From Synaphobranchus kaupii (lineage: Eukaryota; Chordata; Actinopteri; Anguilliformes; Synaphobranchidae), in NCBI GenBank assembly GCA_029718625.1, contig CM056381.1:50357207-50421206 (forward strand): 64,000 nucleotides of DNA, given 5' to 3'. A program made the position numbers and the translations under genes. This document shows, piece after piece, positions 12,267 to 23,259 of this stretch (position 1 is its first letter; the number at the start of each line of letters is the position of its first letter). Under the pieces are notes generated by a model. It made no database searches and was not told where the DNA came from. It was given only the letters and a program-made list of their open reading frames with translations.

Positions 12267-13690
12267 GTGCTGCCTCCTCACCCAAATAGAGATATCATGA
12301 TAAACATGACTCAGTTTGAGATCATTGATTGTAAAACTCTTGAGGAAACTGTATTAAATCTTAAACCTTCTTCCTGTTGCCTTGATATTCTACCCACAAA
12401 CCTTTTTAAAAATGTTTTTAACTGCCTGGCGATTGAACTACTTCAAATAGTTAATAACTCCCTCCAATCGGGCATCTTCCCTGAGGCTTTGAAAACCACG
12501 GTAATTAAGCCTCTATTAAAAAAGAGCAGCCTAGATATGTCTGTTTTAAATAATTACAGACCTATATCTAACTTACCTTTTATAGGCAAAGTTATTGAAA
12601 AAGTTATTCATCGGCAACTTAGTAACTTTTTAATTTCTAATGGCTACCTTGACAAATTTCAATCCGGATTTCACCCCATCACAGTACCGAGACTACCCTT
12701 ATCAAGGTCCTTAATGACATTCGTTTAAATACCGACTCAGTCTTAGTAAAATCTCAGTCTTAGTGTTATTAGATCTTAGCGCTGCATTTGACACTGTAGA
12801 TCATAAAATTCTGCACAGACTAGAAAATTGGGTTGGACTTTCAGGTACCGCCCTAAATTGGTTTAAGACCTATCTAGCGGACAGAAAGTATTTTGTCTCC
12901 ATTGGCAATTTTACTTCTGAGCGGATTACAATGACTTGTGGTGTTCCCCAAGGATCAATCCTTGGGCCTCTATTATTCAATCTGTACATGCTCCCACTAC
13001 AACAAATCTTCCAAAAAAATAATATCGCTTACCACAGCTACGCAGACGACACCCAAATTTACATAGCTCTCTCACCAAATGATTATGGTCGAATTGACTC
13101 GCTCTGTCAAGGCATTGAACATATTAACATCTGGATGCGTCAAAATGTTCTGCAGTTAAACAAGAATACAACTGAGATCATTGTTTTCGGAACGCACTAT
13201 AAAAGACTGAGAGTCTGTGCTCACCTTGATTCCCTGTCCCTTCAGACTAAAACCCAGGTTAGAAATCTTGGTGTAATCTTGGACTCAGAATATCAATTCA
13301 ATAACAAAATCAGCTTACTATCACCTAAAAAACATAGCAAGAATCAGGGACTTTATGCCTAAACAGGACCTAGAAAAGCTTATTCATGCTTTTATCTCCA
13401 GCAAATTGGATTATTGTAATGGCTTATTTACAGGCCTATCAAAAAAAGTGATTCGCCAACTGCAACTTATTCAAAATGCTGCTGCTAGAGTGTTAACAAA
13501 AACAAGAAAATTTGATCATATCACGCCAATTCCTAGGTCTTTGCACTGGCTCCCAATCAAGCAGAGAATTAACTTCAAAGCATTGCTGCTTGTGTACAAG
13601 TCACTAAATGGGCTAGGGCCTTCATATTTCTCTGATCTGCTTTTGCCATACGAACCCCCCAGAGGTCATCTGGTGCTGGCTTATTAACCA
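12267..13690 (+). pseudogene. LINE ORF2 reverse transcriptase remnant
   Basis: The RT palm motifs are readable: LLDLSAAFDTVDH near 12765, CGVPQGSILGPLLF near 12940-12980, and the catalytic YADDTQIY near 13040-13065, followed by C-terminal thumb-like sequence with HWLPIKQRI near 13545. The frame is broken near 12725, 13355 and after 13685. This is the polymerase half of ORF2, continuing from the endonuclease upstream. Confidence 0.85.
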
Positions 13691-14239
13691 TTCCAAGAGT
13701 TAAAACAAAACATGGAGAGGCAGGTTTCTGTTACTATGCTACTCACAGCTGGAACAAACTCCCAGAATAAATGCTCAAACTCTAACCACTTTTAAAACTA
13801 AGCTAAAAACATTCATATTCTGCACCGCATATACTTAAAGATATACTGTTATCTGATGTTCAGTTGTTGCTTGTTGTCTGTTGAGCACTTGAAAAGTCCT
13901 CTACAAAGCGGGGCAAAAGACCTCTATATGGGTGGCAGGAAGTTCTTTTGGCGTAGCCAAGGCGAAGTCCTCTATTCAGGAGAGGCAAAAGTCCTGCAGC
14001 GGTAGCTGGCAGGCAAAAAAGAGGCTAAAAAGCTAAAGAGCACATAGTATGCTTGTCTCATATTTTTATTGTATGTACTGTGCACAGCAGATAGCAGGTA
14101 GCAAGCTGATTGTTGTTGGAGTGTTTGTTGAGGTATTTGTCTTGTTGGCCCAACCAGTAGTTTTGCAGCTTCTTATTAAGATTGTTTTTAACTGTTTTAA
14201 CTTTTTATTAACATTGTTTCTAAACTGTTTTTAACTTAA

Positions 14240-14839
14240 AGGGATAGTTCGGAATTTTGGACATAATGTAGTTGATTGATGGAAACCATTTTCAGCTAAT
14301 TCCATGCTGTCCCTTCTTTTGGACATACACACGTTGCTAATGCTAACACAACTCTATGGCACTTAAACACTCCACAGTGCACCCAAAGCAAATAAAATAC
14401 GACGACAGTCTATCTGGGTTATTTTGAGTGTTTATACCATCATTTTTGAAGTCAAACCATCATTGAATCCTTTACTTTGTGCTGACCTAAAATTCTCTGT
14501 GGAAGTACGGCGGCGGAGCGAACGTGGCCATTGCAACTTGTTACTCTTCTTTGTTGTTGTAGTCGACCAGTGCCGGCACTACATTCGTAGGTAACGTAAA
14601 GTATCGCTCCCTCGATAGACTGTTGTCGTATTTGATTTGCTTTGGGTGCACTGTGGAGTGTTTAAGTGCGTTTGGTAGTGGATACTACCGGTTGCCATAG
14701 AGTTGCGCTAGCATTAGCAACGTGTGTATGTCCAAAAGAAGGGACAGCATGGAATTAGCTGAAAATGGTTTCCATTAATCAACTACATCATGGGTAAGTC
14801 GTAATTGAGACATTATGTCCAAAATTCCGAACTATCCCT
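14240..14839. mobile_element. MITE with TTAA target site (piggyBac/Kolobok-like)
   Basis: The ends are long inverted repeats: AGGGATAGTTCGGAATTTTG at the left is matched by its reverse complement at the right, and the similarity extends inward over more than 150 bp. TTAA flanks both sides (14236-14239 and 14840-14843). The 600-bp element has no coding capacity. It sits inside the LINE 3' region and is therefore younger than it. TTAA duplication fits piggyBac or Kolobok elements; I cannot choose between them. Confidence 0.85.
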
Positions 14840-15022
14840 TTAAGATTGTTTTCAATTCTAATTTACTTTTTATATAATGTCTTTCTATGTCTTATGTAAA
14901 GCACTTTCAGTTGCCTTGTGTATGAAAATGTGCTATACAAATAAACTTGACTTGACTTGACTTAATATTTGGTGGCATATCATTTGCATGCCATGACTTA
15001 CTGATGTCTGTGATCCAAAAAC

Positions 15023-15472
15023 ATCAAAAGACTCTTGATATCTTATTTTCTGGTACTCATACAAGCGATACTATAACTTCTCTGCATTTGAATGGATCTC
15101 TATGGGAATTCAGGGTCTGAGGTATCAAACCATCATTCTTCTGCCACATATGCAGTAGATATGGATGGATCACTTTAAGGGTTGTTTCTCCTGACTCATT
15201 TTCCTATTGAACCCTATGGAAAAATAAGTCAGTGATCCATCCATATCTACTGCATATCTGGCAGCAGAGTGATGGTTTGAGGCTCGTTTGATACCGCAGA
15301 CCCTTGATGACTTAGTCATTTAGCCAACCATGGGTTCCATACTATTCCCATGTAATTTACATCTTAATCTAGTCCCACCCCCCAATTCCCATAGAGATCC
15401 ATTCAAATGCAGAGAGGTTATATTATCGCTTGTAAGAGTACCTGAAAATAAGATATCAAGAGTCTTTTGATA
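15023..15472. mobile_element. Palindromic MITE
   Basis: The first 110 bp or so (starting ATCAAAAGACTCTTGATATC) returns in reverse complement at the end. An inner pair, with GATATGGATGGATCACT and its complement, extends the pairing towards the centre. There is no open frame. A partial relative lies at about 16018-16120, and pieces occur in the MITE at 35942. Confidence 0.75.
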
Positions 15473-15475
15473 TCC

Positions 15476-15768
15476 TTTTATACCCAGTCATGATAGCATC
15501 ACCTGTTTACCTGCGTGATGTTCCAAACAGGTGTTTTTTGAACTTCCCAGTCTTTTTAGCCCCTGTCCCAACTTTTTTGGAACGTGTTGCAGGCATCAAA
15601 TTCTGAATTAGCGTATATTTACAAAAATCAATAAAGTTGATTAGGTAAAACATTAAATATATTTTATTTGTACTGTTTTCAATTAAATATATGTAAAAGA
15701 GAATTTAGAAATCACTGCTTTTATGTGCATTTTACATACTGTCCTAACTTTTTTGGAATTGGGGTTTG
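15476..15768. mobile_element. Tc1-like 3' end fragment
   Basis: It ends in a terminal inverted repeat reading AACTTTTTTGGAATTGGGGT then TTG before TA, the same terminus family as the Tc1 element at 62924 (ACAACCCCAATTCC). Only a few hundred bases remain and no transposase is readable. Confidence 0.65.
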
Positions 15769-15774
15769 TAAATA

Positions 15775-16382
15775 CAGTGGTGCTCGAAAGTATTCATACC
15801 CCTTCACTTTTTGCACACTTTACTGTGTTGTAGATTTCATTTTAAATGGATAAAATTGCCCATAAATTTTTGCAAATTTATTAAAAATCAAAAACTGAAA
15901 TCTCTCATTTACATACGTATTCATACCCTTTGCTTTAACGTATTTTTAAAGTATCATATTTCATATTTGGTTGCATATCCTTTGCATGCTGTTACTTCCT
16001 GAAGTCTGTGACCCATCAACATCAAAAGACTCTCGATATCTTATTTTCAGGTACTGTTACAAGCGATACTATAACCTCTCTGTATTTGAATTGATCTCTA
16101 TGGGAATTGGGGGGTGAGACTTATATACCTCAATGAATTTAAACCCCATTTATACCCCAGTGAAACAGGAAGTCATGGATTACTGCTTGAAAGTTCCTAA
16201 ACAACTTTCTGATCAACTTTAAAAAGTAAAATATAAATGCGTCAGTTTTGTTCATAAGAATTTCTAGGGGTGGCAATAATTGTGGCACACGTGGTTTTGT
16301 TAAAAATTACTTCAATTAAAGGTTGGATTTTTCCAAAAGGTGAATTTTTGATGACCCTTTTTACTCATCTTTACCTGGGGTG

Positions 16383-16385
<3 letters not shown>
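15775..16385. mobile_element. Tc1-like terminal fragments, mixed
   Basis: A Tc1-type end, CAGTGGTGCTCGAAAGTATT, follows TA at 15773. Further along are a partial copy of the palindromic MITE (about 16018-16120) and a GGGGTGGCAATAATTGTGGC stretch near 16266 that resembles another Tc1 end. No coding sequence survives. Confidence 0.55.

Positions 16386-16386
<1 letters not shown>

Positions 16387-16449
<63 letters not shown>
16387..16449. repeat. (TA)n microsatellite
   Basis: About 31 uninterrupted TA dinucleotides, followed by a T run and a short (TTTA)n tract. Confidence 0.95.
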
Positions 16450-16461
<12 letters not shown>

Positions 16462-16715
16462 ATGTATTTATTTATTTATTTATTTTTTAAACAGTATTGT
16501 ATACCTGTAGACCTGACGTGACAATATTAATGGATTTTATTGAATATTCTATATAATGGATGGATTTTATTGAATATTTTATTGGGTATTAAGAGAAGTA
16601 ATCCTCAGCAGGATGCACATGGCCAGGAATTGATTGTAGATGCCTTTTAGGAAATGGGAAAGGGAGAAAAAAGAAAGAAGGATTTGGATTAAGTCATTCC
16701 AGTTTTAAGAAATAT

Positions 16716-17801
16716 CTGCTCTCTCAGTGTGTTCTACCTCATCATTCAGTACTGCTCTCTCAGTGTGTTCTACCTCAACATTCAGTACTGCTCTATCAGT
16801 GTGTTCTACCTCATCATTCAGTACTGCTCTATTAGTGTGTTCTACCTCATCATTCAGTACTGCTCTATCAGTGTGTTCTACCTCATCATTCAGTACTGCT
16901 CTATCAGTGTGTTCTATCTCATCATTCAATACTGCTCTCTCAGTGTGTTCTACCTCAACATTCAGTACTGCTCTATCAGTGTGTTCTACCTCATCATTCA
17001 GTACTGCTCTATCAGTGTGTTCTACCTCATCATTCAGTACTGCTCTATCAGTGTGTTCTATCTCATCATTCAATACTGCTCTATCAGTGTGTTCTACCTC
17101 ATCATTCAGTACTGCTCTATCAGTGTGTTCTACCTCATCATTCAGTACTGCTCTATCAGTGTGTTCTATCTCATCATTCAATACTGCTCTATCAGTGTGT
17201 TCTACCTCATCATTCAGTACTGCTCTATCAGTGTGTTCTACCTCATCATTCAGTACTGCTCTATCAGTGTGTTCTACCTCATCATTCAGTACTGCTCTAT
17301 CAGTGTGTTCTACCTCCACATTCAGTACTGCACTATCAGTGTGTTCTACCTCATCATTCAGTACTGCTCTATCAGTGTGTTCTACCTCATCATTCAGTAC
17401 TGCTCTATCAGTGTGTTCTACCTCCACATTCAGTACTGCACTATCAGTGTGTTCTACCTCATCATTCAGTACTGCTCTATCAGTGTGTTCTATTTCATCA
17501 TTCAGTACTGCTCTATCAGTGTGTTCTATTTCATCATTCAGTACTGCTCTATCAGTATGTTCTACCTCATCATTCAGTACTGCTCTGTCAGTGTGTTCTA
17601 CCTCATCATTCAGTACTGCTCTATCAATGTGTTCTATCTCATCATTCAGTACTGCTCTATCAGTGTGTTCTACCTCATCATTCAGTACTGCTCTATCAAT
17701 GTGTTCTATCTCATCATTCAGTACTACTCTGGCAATGTATGTCTCCTCATCATTCAATACTTCTATGGCAGCAGTTTCTCCCTCATCATTGATCTCACAC
17801 C
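16716..17801. repeat. 36-bp minisatellite, about 30 copies
   Basis: A 36-bp unit containing CAGTGTGTTCTACCTCATCA is repeated head to tail, with diverged units at the right edge. Since 36 is a multiple of three and the unit lacks stops, three long frames are open: minus 16705-17805 (a 12-residue acidic repeat, RAVLNDEVEHTD), plus 16727-17848 and plus 16729-17991. Unit differences include both silent and replacement changes in the minus frame, so I see no clear sign of coding constraint. Confidence 0.9.
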
Positions 17802-18411
17802 TCAAACTTCAAATGAATATCAGTTTAAATCAAAGGCCAACCATTTAGTGCAAAGAAATTTTAGTTTTAGTTTTTTCTATTTAATCCGAAATATAACGGC
17901 TTACTTAGCATTTAATGTAGCATCCTCTGAGAGCACAAATGCAATATCACTCGTGGTCCTTAGGCTTAGACAGGCCTACAAAGGCCTTTAAAAGGGCCAA
18001 CAATCTTAAAGACAAGTTAATAAATTATCTTTGCATCCTCATCTCCCTGATGATAACTATTAAGTGCAAGCTTTGTGTATATTGAGGTAAGGCAATCACT
18101 CCTGCCTCCCTCTCCTAAGTTTACATATTTCCTCATGTTCCCATCCCACAGGCTCAATGTTTTAATGAAGGAATAGATGTACAAACTCATTCATGTTGAT
18201 TCAATAAACATGATCTTCTCTTCTTGCATATGCTACAGAATAATCACCACCACAAACGTGTACAATGACTTTCTACTGTTGACTCTATTTTATCAACAAT
18301 GTATTTATGGTTAAAGCATGGGCAATACTAATTATCACTTATCTGCCTGAAATTTTAATAAGATGTCAATTCTGTTAAAAGTTCAAGGTATTGTCTTGCA
18401 AAAAATTAATT
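17802..18411. other. AT-rich intergenic, nothing recognised
   Basis: No repeat boundary, conserved open frame or RNA-like structure could be identified here. Confidence 0.5.
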
Positions 18412-18727
18412 ATGTTGAATTTTACTTAAAAAAGTAGTGCACTCTTTTAAGTATATTGTACATATTATTTTTCAGTAAACTTTACTTAAAAATCCCTTGC
18501 TGGCAATGCTCAAATTTCTGAGTTTCACTGAACTGTCTTTACTTAAAAAATTTGGTTACATCAACTTAATTTAAATTTTTTAAGTAAAGACAGTTCAGTG
18601 AAACTCGTAAATTTCAGCATTGCCAGCAAGGGATTTTAAGTAAAGTTTACTGAAAAATAATATGTACAATATACTTAAAAGAGGGTATGCAAAAATGATG
18701 CACTACTTTTTTAAGTAATTTCAACAT
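18412..18727. mobile_element. Near-perfect palindromic MITE
   Basis: The 316-bp segment starts ATGTTGAATTTTACTTAAAA and ends with the complementary TTTTAAGTAATTTCAACAT. Almost the whole element pairs with itself: a 3' GCATTGCCAGCAAGGGAT matches a 5' ATCCCTTGCTGGCAATGC. There is no open frame. Its right end directly abuts the LTR at 18728. Confidence 0.85.
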
Positions 18728-19419
18728 TGTCATGGTTTCTAGCAGCCTCTGCTGTTTTTGCATTCGGTTTTCTTGTTGGCATCATCAGGACGCTCTATTG
18801 GATTTTTTCCGCCTCCGTTCCAGTATTCGTATCTTGCCTGACAATTATTCCCTACACCTGTTTTGCATTTCCTGTCGGCTATAAATACCACAGGACCTCC
18901 GCATTTCCGCACTTCAATATTGTCTTTGCTATGTTGACAACGAAGTCGGTAAGGTATAGGATTCAGTCGCTGCATTTCTGGTTCGTACAAATGGGAAACG
19001 CAGCAAGTCCGGTTTAGAGTTAGGAGAAAGATTTATTTTAGTCTTTTTCTTTCCTTTCTCTCTTTATCCTTTATACTCCTCTACCAGTTACCTTTTTGTT
19101 CAGCTCGTTCTCACCTAGAGTTGTAGGTAACAGGTTCTAGTTTCATTTTCATTCTCTCGCCCGTTTATACAGGGTGTTTCTTTTGTTTTCCTCTGACCTC
19201 CTGTTATTGCACCTCATTTGAAAGCGTGAGGTTCTTTTGTTATTTATTCTCGCTGTTTATCGAGATACGCCTCCGTTTTTGAGGTTGCTTTGTTTTGCCT
19301 TGTGCTAGGGAAGTTTTGCTCCTGATCCTGTGTTATCTTCGTCCTGGTGCTGGTTCCGCTTTTGTGGCGTATCTTTCTAGATCATTATCGGTTCTCCGAA
19401 CCTTACACTCCCCACTACA
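18728..19419 (+). mobile_element. LTR of the TGTCATGG family (copy A)
   Basis: It starts TGTCATGGTTTCTAGCAGCC and shares landmarks with two other copies in the window (37500-38155 and 47364-48019): the TGTCATGG start, a 'ctataaat' TATA-like tract, 'ggtaaggtatagga', and a 'ctccgaacc' end region. I place the 3' end at the ACTACA near 19419. No matching target-site duplication is visible and no internal retroviral gene is present. Confidence 0.65.
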
Positions 19420-19614
19420 AACTACAAATTTTTTTTTCAGTGTGGTTTATGTTGATAGAGGTAGAGAATACTTCAAATTTATTCATTTTAACCAATGCCC
19501 TACTCTGTAATATGTACGTGGAAGAGACTGTCACTGACAAAAGCATGTTTCTGGGTGGATGTATCTGAGGTTGGCTAGCATAGTTGGCTAAACTTTCTAT
19601 CTCAGCATTACATA

Positions 19615-20649
19615 CAGTCAAGCCGGAAAGTCTGCACACTCCTTTCACCTTCTCAACGTTTTATTACGTTACAGACATATTCTACAATAGATTGAGTTCA
19701 TTTTTTGTCTCAAAATTATACACAAAATATCCCCATAATGACAAAGTGAAAACATTTGTGCTAATTTATTAAAAATCAAAATGTAAAATATCATATGTAC
19801 ACAAGTGTGCACACCCTTTGATATGACACCCAAAAGTGAGCTGAGGTGCATTTTGTTTCCACTGATACTGCTTGAGATGTTTCTACAACTTAATTGGAGT
19901 CCACCTGTGATAAATTTAATTGATTGGACATGATTTGGGATTGCCAACACCTGCCTATATAAGGTCCCACAGTTGACAGTGCATGTCAGAGCAAACTCCA
20001 AGTCATGGGGTCAAAGGAATTATCTGCAGGAACCTAGTCCTGATAGAGGGAAAGATGAATGCAGCTAAGTACACCGAGATCCTTGAAGAAAACCTGCTCC
20101 AGAGCGCTCTGGACCTCAGACTGGGGCGAAGGTTTACCTTCCAACATGACAACGACCCGAAGCACACAGCCAAGAGAACAAAGGAGTGGCTTCGGATAAA
20201 GTCTGTGCATGTCCTTGAGTGGCCCAGCCAGAGCCCAGACCTGAATCCAATTGAACATCTGTGGAAAGAGCTGAAAATGGCTGTGTATCGACGCTCCCCA
20301 TCCATATGCAAGGATATGCCAAGAGGAATGGGCAAAAATGTCCAGAAACAAGTGTGCCAAGCTCGTAGCTTCTTTCCCAAGACGCCTTGAAGCTGTAATC
20401 GCTGCCAAAGGTGCAGCAACCAAGTATTAGGCTAAGGGTGTGTACAGATATGTAACCCCTAAATAACCTATTTTTGTCAGTAAAATAAAATTGCATATTT
20501 TCTAAAAACCTGTTTTCACTTCGTCATTATTGGCTATTGTGTGTAGATGTTTGAGGCAAAAAATGAACTCAATCTATTGTAGTATAAGTCTGTAACGTAA
20601 TAAAATGTGGAGAAGGTGAAAGGAGTGTGCAGACTTTCCGGCTTGACTG
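19615..20649 (+). mobile_element. Internally deleted Tc1-like element
   Basis: Terminal inverted repeats CAGTCAAGCCGGAAAGTCTG are flanked by TA at both ends. It belongs to the same family as the 1639-bp element at 53085-54723. About 590 bp, from the start of the transposase through the first catalytic aspartate region, are missing (junction near 20030), and a smaller deletion lies near 20310. The remaining 3' coding part (19983-20390) still reads QHDNDPKHT and [11 protein letters not shown]. It cannot encode transposase but keeps both termini. Confidence 0.9.
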
Positions 20650-21095
20650 TATATACATTTTAACTGTAATTTTGGGATTGGAAATATTATAGTTATGTCT
20701 CTTTGCCTACCAATTTCATTGATGACCCCGAATATTATTTTAAATAAACTTTCATTACTTAGATTTATTATTATTAGTATAATAATAATACATTATTATT
20801 ATTAGTTGATTAACCATGTGGAATCACGACTTAAAGCAGTATAAGTCTGTAACGTAATAAAACGTGGAGAAGGTGAAAGGAGTGTGCAGACTTTCCGGCT
20901 TGACTGTATATACATTTTAACTGTAATTTTGGGATTGGGAATATTATAGTTATGTCTCTTTGCCTACCAATTTCATTGATGACCCCAAATATTATTTTAA
21001 ATAAACTTTCATTACTTAGATTTATTATTATTAGTATAATAATAATACATTATTATTATTAGTTGATTAACCATGTGGAATCACGACTTAAAACA
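20582..21095. repeat. 257-bp tandem duplication spanning a Tc1 end
   Basis: Sequence from 20582 to 20838, containing the last 68 bp of the Tc1 element plus flanking AT-rich DNA with (ATT)n, is repeated almost exactly at 20839-21095. The Tc1 right terminal repeat is therefore present twice. Confidence 0.85.
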
Positions 21096-21480
21096 GTTCA
21101 TGGGCGGTATACCTGTACCTACAAGTTGTGTGCGCGAAATTGTGAAGCAATGACAATTCTAAACTTGTATCTTATTTGTATAACGAGGCTTAAGAAACTC
21201 TATGCTTTTTATGTTTTCATGCTTCGCATAATTGTACTCTACATAACATGCTCGTTATCATTATAAGAATAGTCTGTTTATAAAAATTGGGTTATGTCGA
21301 GCACAGAAAGTCTGTAGCTATTAATTTGCATCTACCTTGACAACGTAGCCTATAAATAGAAAATTCCATGAAGTGCCAATCCTGTTGTCTGAGCTGCGCT
21401 GTAAATGGGCGAACTAAGATCAGGGAGGAGCAATAAAATGTCAATTTCGAAACGAGCAGACAATGCGGAGTCTTCGAGCT

Positions 21481-21548
21481 TTCTGGCACTTCACTAAGCC
21501 ACCACTGCCAAAGGACAGATCCAGTAGGCTACTTGCAGCTGTTAAAAT
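21481..21548 (+). other. b3gnt7: b3gnt7 exon 1 (end part), with split start codon
   Basis: A consensus splice donor lies at AAAAT|GTAAGT, with the exon ending at 21548. The last two exon bases, AT, join the first base of the next exon, G (23260), to make an ATG directly in front of the ATG at 23261. Translation could therefore begin with Met-Met. The 5' limit of this exon is not visible; 21481 is arbitrary. The role is inferred from the match with the acceptor at 23257-23259. Confidence 0.5.
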
Positions 21549-21922
21549 GTAAGTACTCGCGTTCTAGACGATGTTTTAGCCATGAAAATTAATAGCAAAG
21601 TTTGTCTAACATTTTTAATTAGTTAAACAGCGCGATACATTAATTGCGCATATAAGTGCGTAAAATAGACAAGCTATTTTAATTAATTTTGAGGTTCCGC
21701 ATAAATATAGAAACGCACTATTTATTGTACAGTAGATACTTATCTGTCATTCGTATTCTGAAAGTGACACCCAACATTCCAATTCTTTTAAAACTTAATC
21801 TTAATTTAATCTTTTCTTAATTCGTTTTTTTTTTTTTAGCTCATTGGTGTGCTTAAAATTTAGATGGAACTGTATGCTAGTTCTCGTTCTCGCTGGTTCT
21901 GTATATGTATAGCCTATACATA

Positions 21923-22400
21923 CAGTACTGCAAAAATAATGAAATGAATAGTTTCTAAATATGAAACAATTTACTATAAAGGGCAGTAAACAGTAAAAAA
22001 CGAAATAAAATCAATATGGTGTGATCACCCTTTGCCTTTAAAACTGCATAAATTCTCTTAGGTACACTGTCGTGCAGTTTTATAAGAAAGTCAGCTGGTA
22101 GGTTGTTCCAAGCATCTTGGAGAACTTGCCACAGTTCTTCTGCAGACTTTGGCTCTCTTGCTCGCTTCTGTCTCTACAGGTAATCCTAGACAGCCTGGAT
22201 GATGTTGAGATCAGGGCTCAATGGAGGCCATACCACCTGTTGTAGACATACAAATCATTTTCTGTAACATTTAATTTGTTATTAATGTTTGGAAATCTAA
22301 AATTTGCTCTTATCTACTGACACACTAATGCACAAAACAAAAAATAACCATCTAAATAAAAAATATATAACAAATCTAGGGTGCCTAAGACTTATGAATC
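21923..22400 (-). mobile_element. Tc1-like fragment in b3gnt7 intron 1
   Basis: A Tc1-type left end (CAGTACTGCAAAAATAATG after TA) is followed by minus-strand transposase remnants, including the reverse complement of an 'NLQAWWRLPN'-type stretch around 22060-22230. It ends near a 'gggtgcctaagactta' motif typical of the same family's other end. Interior and frame are lost. Confidence 0.6.
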
Positions 22401-22847
22401 GGTATATTGTGGGTCCTTGGCGTGTGTAAAACGGTCAGCCTTGCACCTACTCAAAGGAAACGATATGGGCTGATTGTCTAAGTTCCTTTGTTGTGGAAAG
22501 GACCTGGATAATTGATGTTTACTCTATGTACTGTTTCAAAAGGGACAATGCCTTCACAATGAATGTGAAGGTTTGTGATTTCACTTATTTTCGATTGTGA
22601 TTTGCGATTCCAAATTTGTCTGTAACATTTAATTTGTTGGAAAATTAATGTTTGGAAATCTAAAATTTGCTCTTATCTACTGACACACTAATGCACAAAA
22701 CAAAAAATAACCATCTAAATAAAAAATATATAACAAATCTAGGGTGCCTAAGACTTATGAATCGGTATATTGTGGGTCCTTGGCGTGTGTAAAACGGTTA
22801 GCCTTGCACCTACTCAAAGGAAACGATATGGGCTGATTGTCTAAGTT
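22262..22847. repeat. Direct repeat pair flanking a copy of the b3gnt7 3'UTR
   Basis: A 223-bp sequence (22262-22484) recurs at 22620-22847 with very few changes. The 135 bp between them (22485-22619) are nearly identical to b3gnt7 3'UTR sequence at 24567-24703. A piece of the gene's own 3'UTR is therefore duplicated in its first intron. Confidence 0.85.
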
Positions 22848-23259
22848 AGTCTATGCTTATGTGTTTATTTATAGTTTATTGATTTAGAGCACATTAATGT
22901 CCCCAACAGCTCATTGCTTTTAAAAATAATGTAATATTGGGATAAGAGCAGCCTGTTGTACACATGCAAGATTATTACTTTATTTACTCCAGCTACTGTG
23001 CCAATAAAGACGTCTTATAACTGCATGTAAAATAAGAACTAGGTTTTATATTATTTATAATAAACAGTAGGATAACATTTGAATTACATATATTGTATAT
23101 TTATTTGAGAAACTGGGCCAATGTTAGTATTGATTATCGGAGAAGCAAGTTAAAAATATAAATTTTTGTTCAACTGCATGTCACTTTTTTTATTGGCTAT
23201 TCATTTCCCATGTAATTTTGACCAAGTGAAACCAAGATTTTAGTTTTGATTTTTTACAG

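Larger units (their letters stand above)
10330..14965 (+). mobile_element. Degenerate L2/CR1-type LINE
   Basis: The element runs from an ORF1-like start near 10539 through endonuclease and reverse transcriptase remnants to a 3' end that reads AAAGCACTTTCAG, then TGCTATACAAATAAA and a CTTGA pentamer tail (about 14944-14965). That 3' arrangement and the protein motifs fit the L2/CR1 (jockey) group of fish LINEs. Frameshifts and stops break ORF2, and a 600-bp TTAA MITE is inserted in the 3' region, so this copy is dead. Confidence 0.85.

Noticed and set aside
16727..17991. Plus-strand frames of 373 and 420 codons over the 36-bp array
   Set aside because: Both arise from the stop-free 36-bp unit and overlap each other and a minus frame; no evidence favours either.
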